From positions 1 to 49,634 of the forward strand of contig NZ_JABBGJ010000059.1 of the NCBI RefSeq assembly GCF_012927345.1: 49,634 nucleotides of DNA, given 5' to 3'. Below, piece by piece: positions 47,336 through 49,634 of the stretch (position 1 is its first letter; each line of letters opens with the position of its first letter). This stretch comes from Paraburkholderia polaris (lineage in GTDB: Bacteria; Pseudomonadota; Gammaproteobacteria; Burkholderiales; Burkholderiaceae). Under the pieces are notes generated by a model. The model made no database searches, was not told the DNA's origin, and saw only the letters and a program-made list of their open reading frames with translations. Both the position numbers and the translations under genes were made by a program.

Positions 47336-48226
47336 TCAAAGCGCCACCCCTTCGTCGCCGATCAGCTTTTCGAGCAGCCAGATCAGCGCGAAGTCGATCG
47401 CGACGATGAATACGGCGAAACAGAACACGGTCGGATCGAGCGACGACACCGTGCGGCTGTAGAGCCACACCGGCAGCGTCATCGTGTCGATGCCGTACAG
47501 AAAGAACGTCACCGTGAATTCGTTGAACGAGACGATGAACGCGAACAGCATGCCGGCGAGAATGCCGGGGCGCATCAGCGGCAGGATCACGTCGATCAGC
47601 GCGCGGGTCGGGCTCGCGCCCATCACGCAGGCGGCTTCCTCGAACTCGGGGCCGATTGAGGCCACCGACGCCGCGCAATTTTTCACGGTGAACGGCAGCG
47701 CCAGAATCACATGCGCGATGATCAGGCGGAACACGCCAAGTTCGATCGGCAGCACGTTGAACACCAGCAGCAGCGACAGGCCGAGCATCACCAGCGGATA
47801 GACGAGCGGCAACGCCACCAGTTGTTCGACCGCGGGTTTGCCGCGAAAGCGGTAGCGGCTCAGTGCGTAGGCGGCGGGCACCGAGACGAGCGTGGCGATG
47901 ACCATCGTCGAGAGCGCGACGATCAGGCTCGTGCTGAGCGCGGCGCCCATTGAGAGCGAGTCGCTTGCATCCGGCGAGACGAAGCTGTGCCACGCCGCGC
48001 GGTACCAATGCAGGCCGTAGGCGTGCGGCGGGAATTCAAGCGTGTCGGCCGCGCTGAACGACATCGTGATCATCGTCAGGATCGGCAGCGCGGCGAGAAA
48101 CAGCACGACGGCGGCGAGCAGCGCGGTAGCCTTGCCGAGCTGGCCCGGCATGGTCATCGGCAAACGGGGCAGACGGGGCAGACGGGGCGAACCCGGCAGA
48201 CGTGGGGTTTGGATCGGCGTGCTCAT
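47336..48226 (-). CDS. ABC transporter permease (PotC-like)
   Basis: 296 residues with six transmembrane segments. The coupling motif EEAACVMGASPTRALIDVILPLMRPGILAGMLFAF is intact. The N-terminus is unusual: residues 9-23 are Pro-Arg-Leu repeats (PRLPGSPRLPRLPRLP) encoded by 9-bp tandem repeats. ATG 48226 has GAGGAG 8 bases upstream and overlaps the preceding stop (ATGA); a start at Met24 would skip the repeat. It pairs with the PotB-like permease. Confidence 0.9.
   Translation of the reverse strand: MSTPIQTPRLPGSPRLPRLPRLPMTMPGQLGKATALLAAVVLFLAALPILTMITMSFSAADTLEFPPHAYGLHWYRAAWHSFVSPDASDSLSMGAALSTSLIVALSTMVIATLVSVPAAYALSRYRFRGKPAVEQLVALPLVYPLVMLGLSLLLVFNVLPIELGVFRLIIAHVILALPFTVKNCAASVASIGPEFEEAACVMGASPTRALIDVILPLMRPGILAGMLFAFIVSFNEFTVTFFLYGIDTMTLPVWLYSRTVSSLDPTVFCFAVFIVAIDFALIWLLEKLIGDEGVAL
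48162..48206. repeat. In-frame 9-bp tandem repeats in the PotC-like gene
   Basis: Five units of nine bases, consensus AGACGGGGC (48162-48170, 48171-48179, 48180-48188, 48189-48197, 48198-48206), with the outer ones diverged. In the reading frame each unit encodes one Pro-Arg-Leu step near the permease N-terminus. Gain or loss of units would keep the frame. Confidence 0.8.
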
Positions 48227-49218
48227 GCGTGAGGCTCCTCGGCGAGACGTTGTGTACGGCGCACGAGGCGCTGCGACAGCGCCATCACGGTGAGCGTCGC
48301 GATCATCAACACGACGCCCGATGCGGAAGCGGCGGGCCAGTTCAACAAGGGCGCGACCTGGTCGTGGACCAGCACGGCGAGCATCGGCACGCGGCGTCCG
48401 CCGAGCAGCAACGGCACCGCGAAGGCGCTGGCGTTGTACGCGAACACGAGCAGGGCGCCGGACACGAGACCCGGCATGGCGAGCGGCAGCAACACATGAC
48501 GCAGCGTTTGCCAACGCGTTGCGCCGAGCGTGGCCGCGGCTTCTTCATACGAGCTGGAGACCGCGCGCATCGCGCTCGACAACGGCAGCACGGCCAGAGG
48601 AAACGCCGTCTGAATCAAACCGAGCAACACGCCGTGTTCGCGATACAGCCACATCACCGGGCGGTCGACGAGGCCGCTGCCGAGCAACGCATGATTGAGC
48701 AGTCCGGCCGGACCGAGAATGATCAACCAGCCATAACCTTGCAGCAGCAGATTGACGAGCAAGGGCAGCAGCACGCCTGCCAGCAACAGCCGCCGCGCGA
48801 GCCGCGACTTGGTGCGCGCCATCGCCAACGCGACGGGAATGGCCAGTAGCACTGCGCAGATCATGCTTTGGAACGCCAGCTTCAACGTGAGCCACAAGGA
48901 CTTCAGGAAATAGCCGTCGAGAAGATCGGCGTAGTTCTGCAGCGTGAAGCCGTGCCATTCGTTGCCCTGGGTGCCGAAGCTCATGCGCAGCACGACGAGC
49001 GCTGCCGCGCAGAGTATGGCGAGAAATAGCAGGATGGGCGTGAGCAGAAGCCAGGGGCGCGCTTTCGCGAGCGCCGTGGACGCCTGCTCGTCCGGTGCGC
49101 CGGACGCGGTACCGGGCGAACCGGAAGCCGCGCCCGACGCATCACCCGACGTAGCGTCCGACGCCGCGCCTGACGTAGACGAGGCACGCCGCGAAAAGCG
49201 CGCGAACATCGCGTTCAT
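48223..49218 (-). CDS. ABC transporter permease (PotB-like)
   Basis: 331 residues with six transmembrane segments. The first 50 residues are a low-complexity cytosolic leader (ASSTSGAASDATSGDASGAA). The coupling motif is YEEAAATLGATRWQTLRHVLLPLAMPGLVSG. The gene overlaps the upstream binding-protein stop (ATGA) and the downstream permease start, so three genes are coupled. ATG 49218 fits the overlap; a second ATG three codons later has no better signal. It forms the channel of a spermidine/putrescine- or iron-type importer. Confidence 0.9.
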   Translation of the reverse strand: MNAMFARFSRRASSTSGAASDATSGDASGAASGSPGTASGAPDEQASTALAKARPWLLLTPILLFLAILCAAALVVLRMSFGTQGNEWHGFTLQNYADLLDGYFLKSLWLTLKLAFQSMICAVLLAIPVALAMARTKSRLARRLLLAGVLLPLLVNLLLQGYGWLIILGPAGLLNHALLGSGLVDRPVMWLYREHGVLLGLIQTAFPLAVLPLSSAMRAVSSSYEEAAATLGATRWQTLRHVLLPLAMPGLVSGALLVFAYNASAFAVPLLLGGRRVPMLAVLVHDQVAPLLNWPAASASGVVLMIATLTVMALSQRLVRRTQRLAEEPHA

Positions 49219-49634
49219 GCCGCGAAGATCTCGGTGTAGCGCTTGATCCACGCCGGCTGCACGACGGCGAGCGCCTTGTCGTCATGCAGGATCGCTTTCT
49301 CGGCGATCTGCTTCGGGCTTGGCACGAACGCACGGCTCTCAGCCGGGATCACCGCCTTCGAATTGACCGGGCCGTTCAGCACGTCGGCAGCCATGCGGCC
49401 TTGCACGCCGGCGTCGAGCGAATGGTTGATGAACGCGTGGATCAGATCGCTGTCGGCGGGGTGCGACTTCGGGATCACCGTGAACATCAGTTGCGTGGCG
49501 AAGCCTTCCTTCATGCCGTAGGTCACGCCCATCTTGTACTCGGGCTTGCGGATCTGGTCGGGGAAAAAGGCCGGGGAATAGATGCCGCCGATATCGAGCG
49601 ATCCGGTGCGGAACAGATCGGCCACCTGATTCGG
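49215..49634 (-). CDS. Extracellular solute-binding protein, C-terminal part (window edge)
   Basis: Only the last 139 residues are present; the gene continues beyond the right edge. VADLFRTGSLDIGGIYSPAF and MGVTYGMKEGFATQLMFTVIPKSHP, then FINHSLDAGVQGRMAADVLNGPVNSKAV and AWIKRYTEIFAA, fit the C-lobe of PotD/AfuA-type binding proteins. A-N/V-V-P-x-E-type end (PAESRAFVP) supports the polyamine/iron-type group. Its stop overlaps the start of the PotB-like permease. Substrate cannot be inferred from this portion. Confidence 0.85.
   Translation of the reverse strand, partial: PNQVADLFRTGSLDIGGIYSPAFFPDQIRKPEYKMGVTYGMKEGFATQLMFTVIPKSHPADSDLIHAFINHSLDAGVQGRMAADVLNGPVNSKAVIPAESRAFVPSPKQIAEKAILHDDKALAVVQPAWIKRYTEIFAA

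Overview
The window is about 49.6 kb of GC-rich DNA with dense, short-spaced genes and heavily G/C-ending codons. The gene content points to a Burkholderiaceae chromosome, most likely Burkholderia sensu lato/Paraburkholderia. Indicators are a DUF3331 protein, a classical 16-strand-type porin ending in Phe, OpgC, many Tat-exported molybdoenzymes, a LuxI/LuxR pair and short intergenic GC-rich palindromes. The genus is an inference; no rRNA or tRNA gene is present to settle it.

Left part (1-13.7 kb). The window opens inside an IS66-type transposase. Next come a zinc alcohol dehydrogenase divergent from a YqhC-like AraC regulator, and a periplasmic molybdoenzyme module (Tat lipoprotein of the sulfite oxidase/MsrP fold, b-type cytochrome, exported DUF5666 protein) divergent from an OmpR-type two-component system. 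This is followed by a luxR-luxI quorum-sensing pair, an MFS exporter, a small VOC protein, a diguanylate cyclase with a duplicated sensor domain, and a 2-hydroxyacid dehydrogenase.

Middle part (13.8-30 kb). A three-gene cluster matches the cytoplasmic sulfite:quinone dehydrogenase SoeABC. It is convergent with a B12-dependent class II ribonucleotide reductase, and a LacI-family C-terminal remnant lies between them. Then come a DUF3331 protein, an AI-2E family permease, an exported esterase, OpgC, a porin, a small membrane protein, and NudK divergent from a DeoR-type regulator.

Right part (30-49.6 kb). Two paralogous sets of a Tat-exported molybdenum hydroxylase (large subunit, [2Fe-2S] subunit, triheme cytochrome c) lie about 4.6 kb apart in different gene orders. 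Each would oxidise an aldehyde or N-heterocycle in the periplasm and pass electrons through its cytochrome c. Between them are an OB-fold-like small protein, a catalytically degenerate LysM/M23 (NlpD-like) lipoprotein, an alpha/beta hydrolase with an Asp nucleophile, and a conserved hypothetical. The window ends in a minus-strand run of ABC-transporter genes: a PotABCD-like set, followed by an amino-acid-type binding protein and two permeases that have no ATPase of their own.

The most notable non-coding feature is the number of short tandem repeats with a unit near 8-10 bp, plus one composite 24-bp direct/inverted repeat element between the second molybdenum hydroxylase and its cytochrome. 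I see no CRISPR array, no structural RNA gene and no obvious phage. The best candidates for unusual biology are the duplicated molybdenum hydroxylase/cytochrome clusters (one with a degenerate cofactor motif and an alanine-rich extension), the MsrP-like module that uses a b-type cytochrome, and the composite repeat element.
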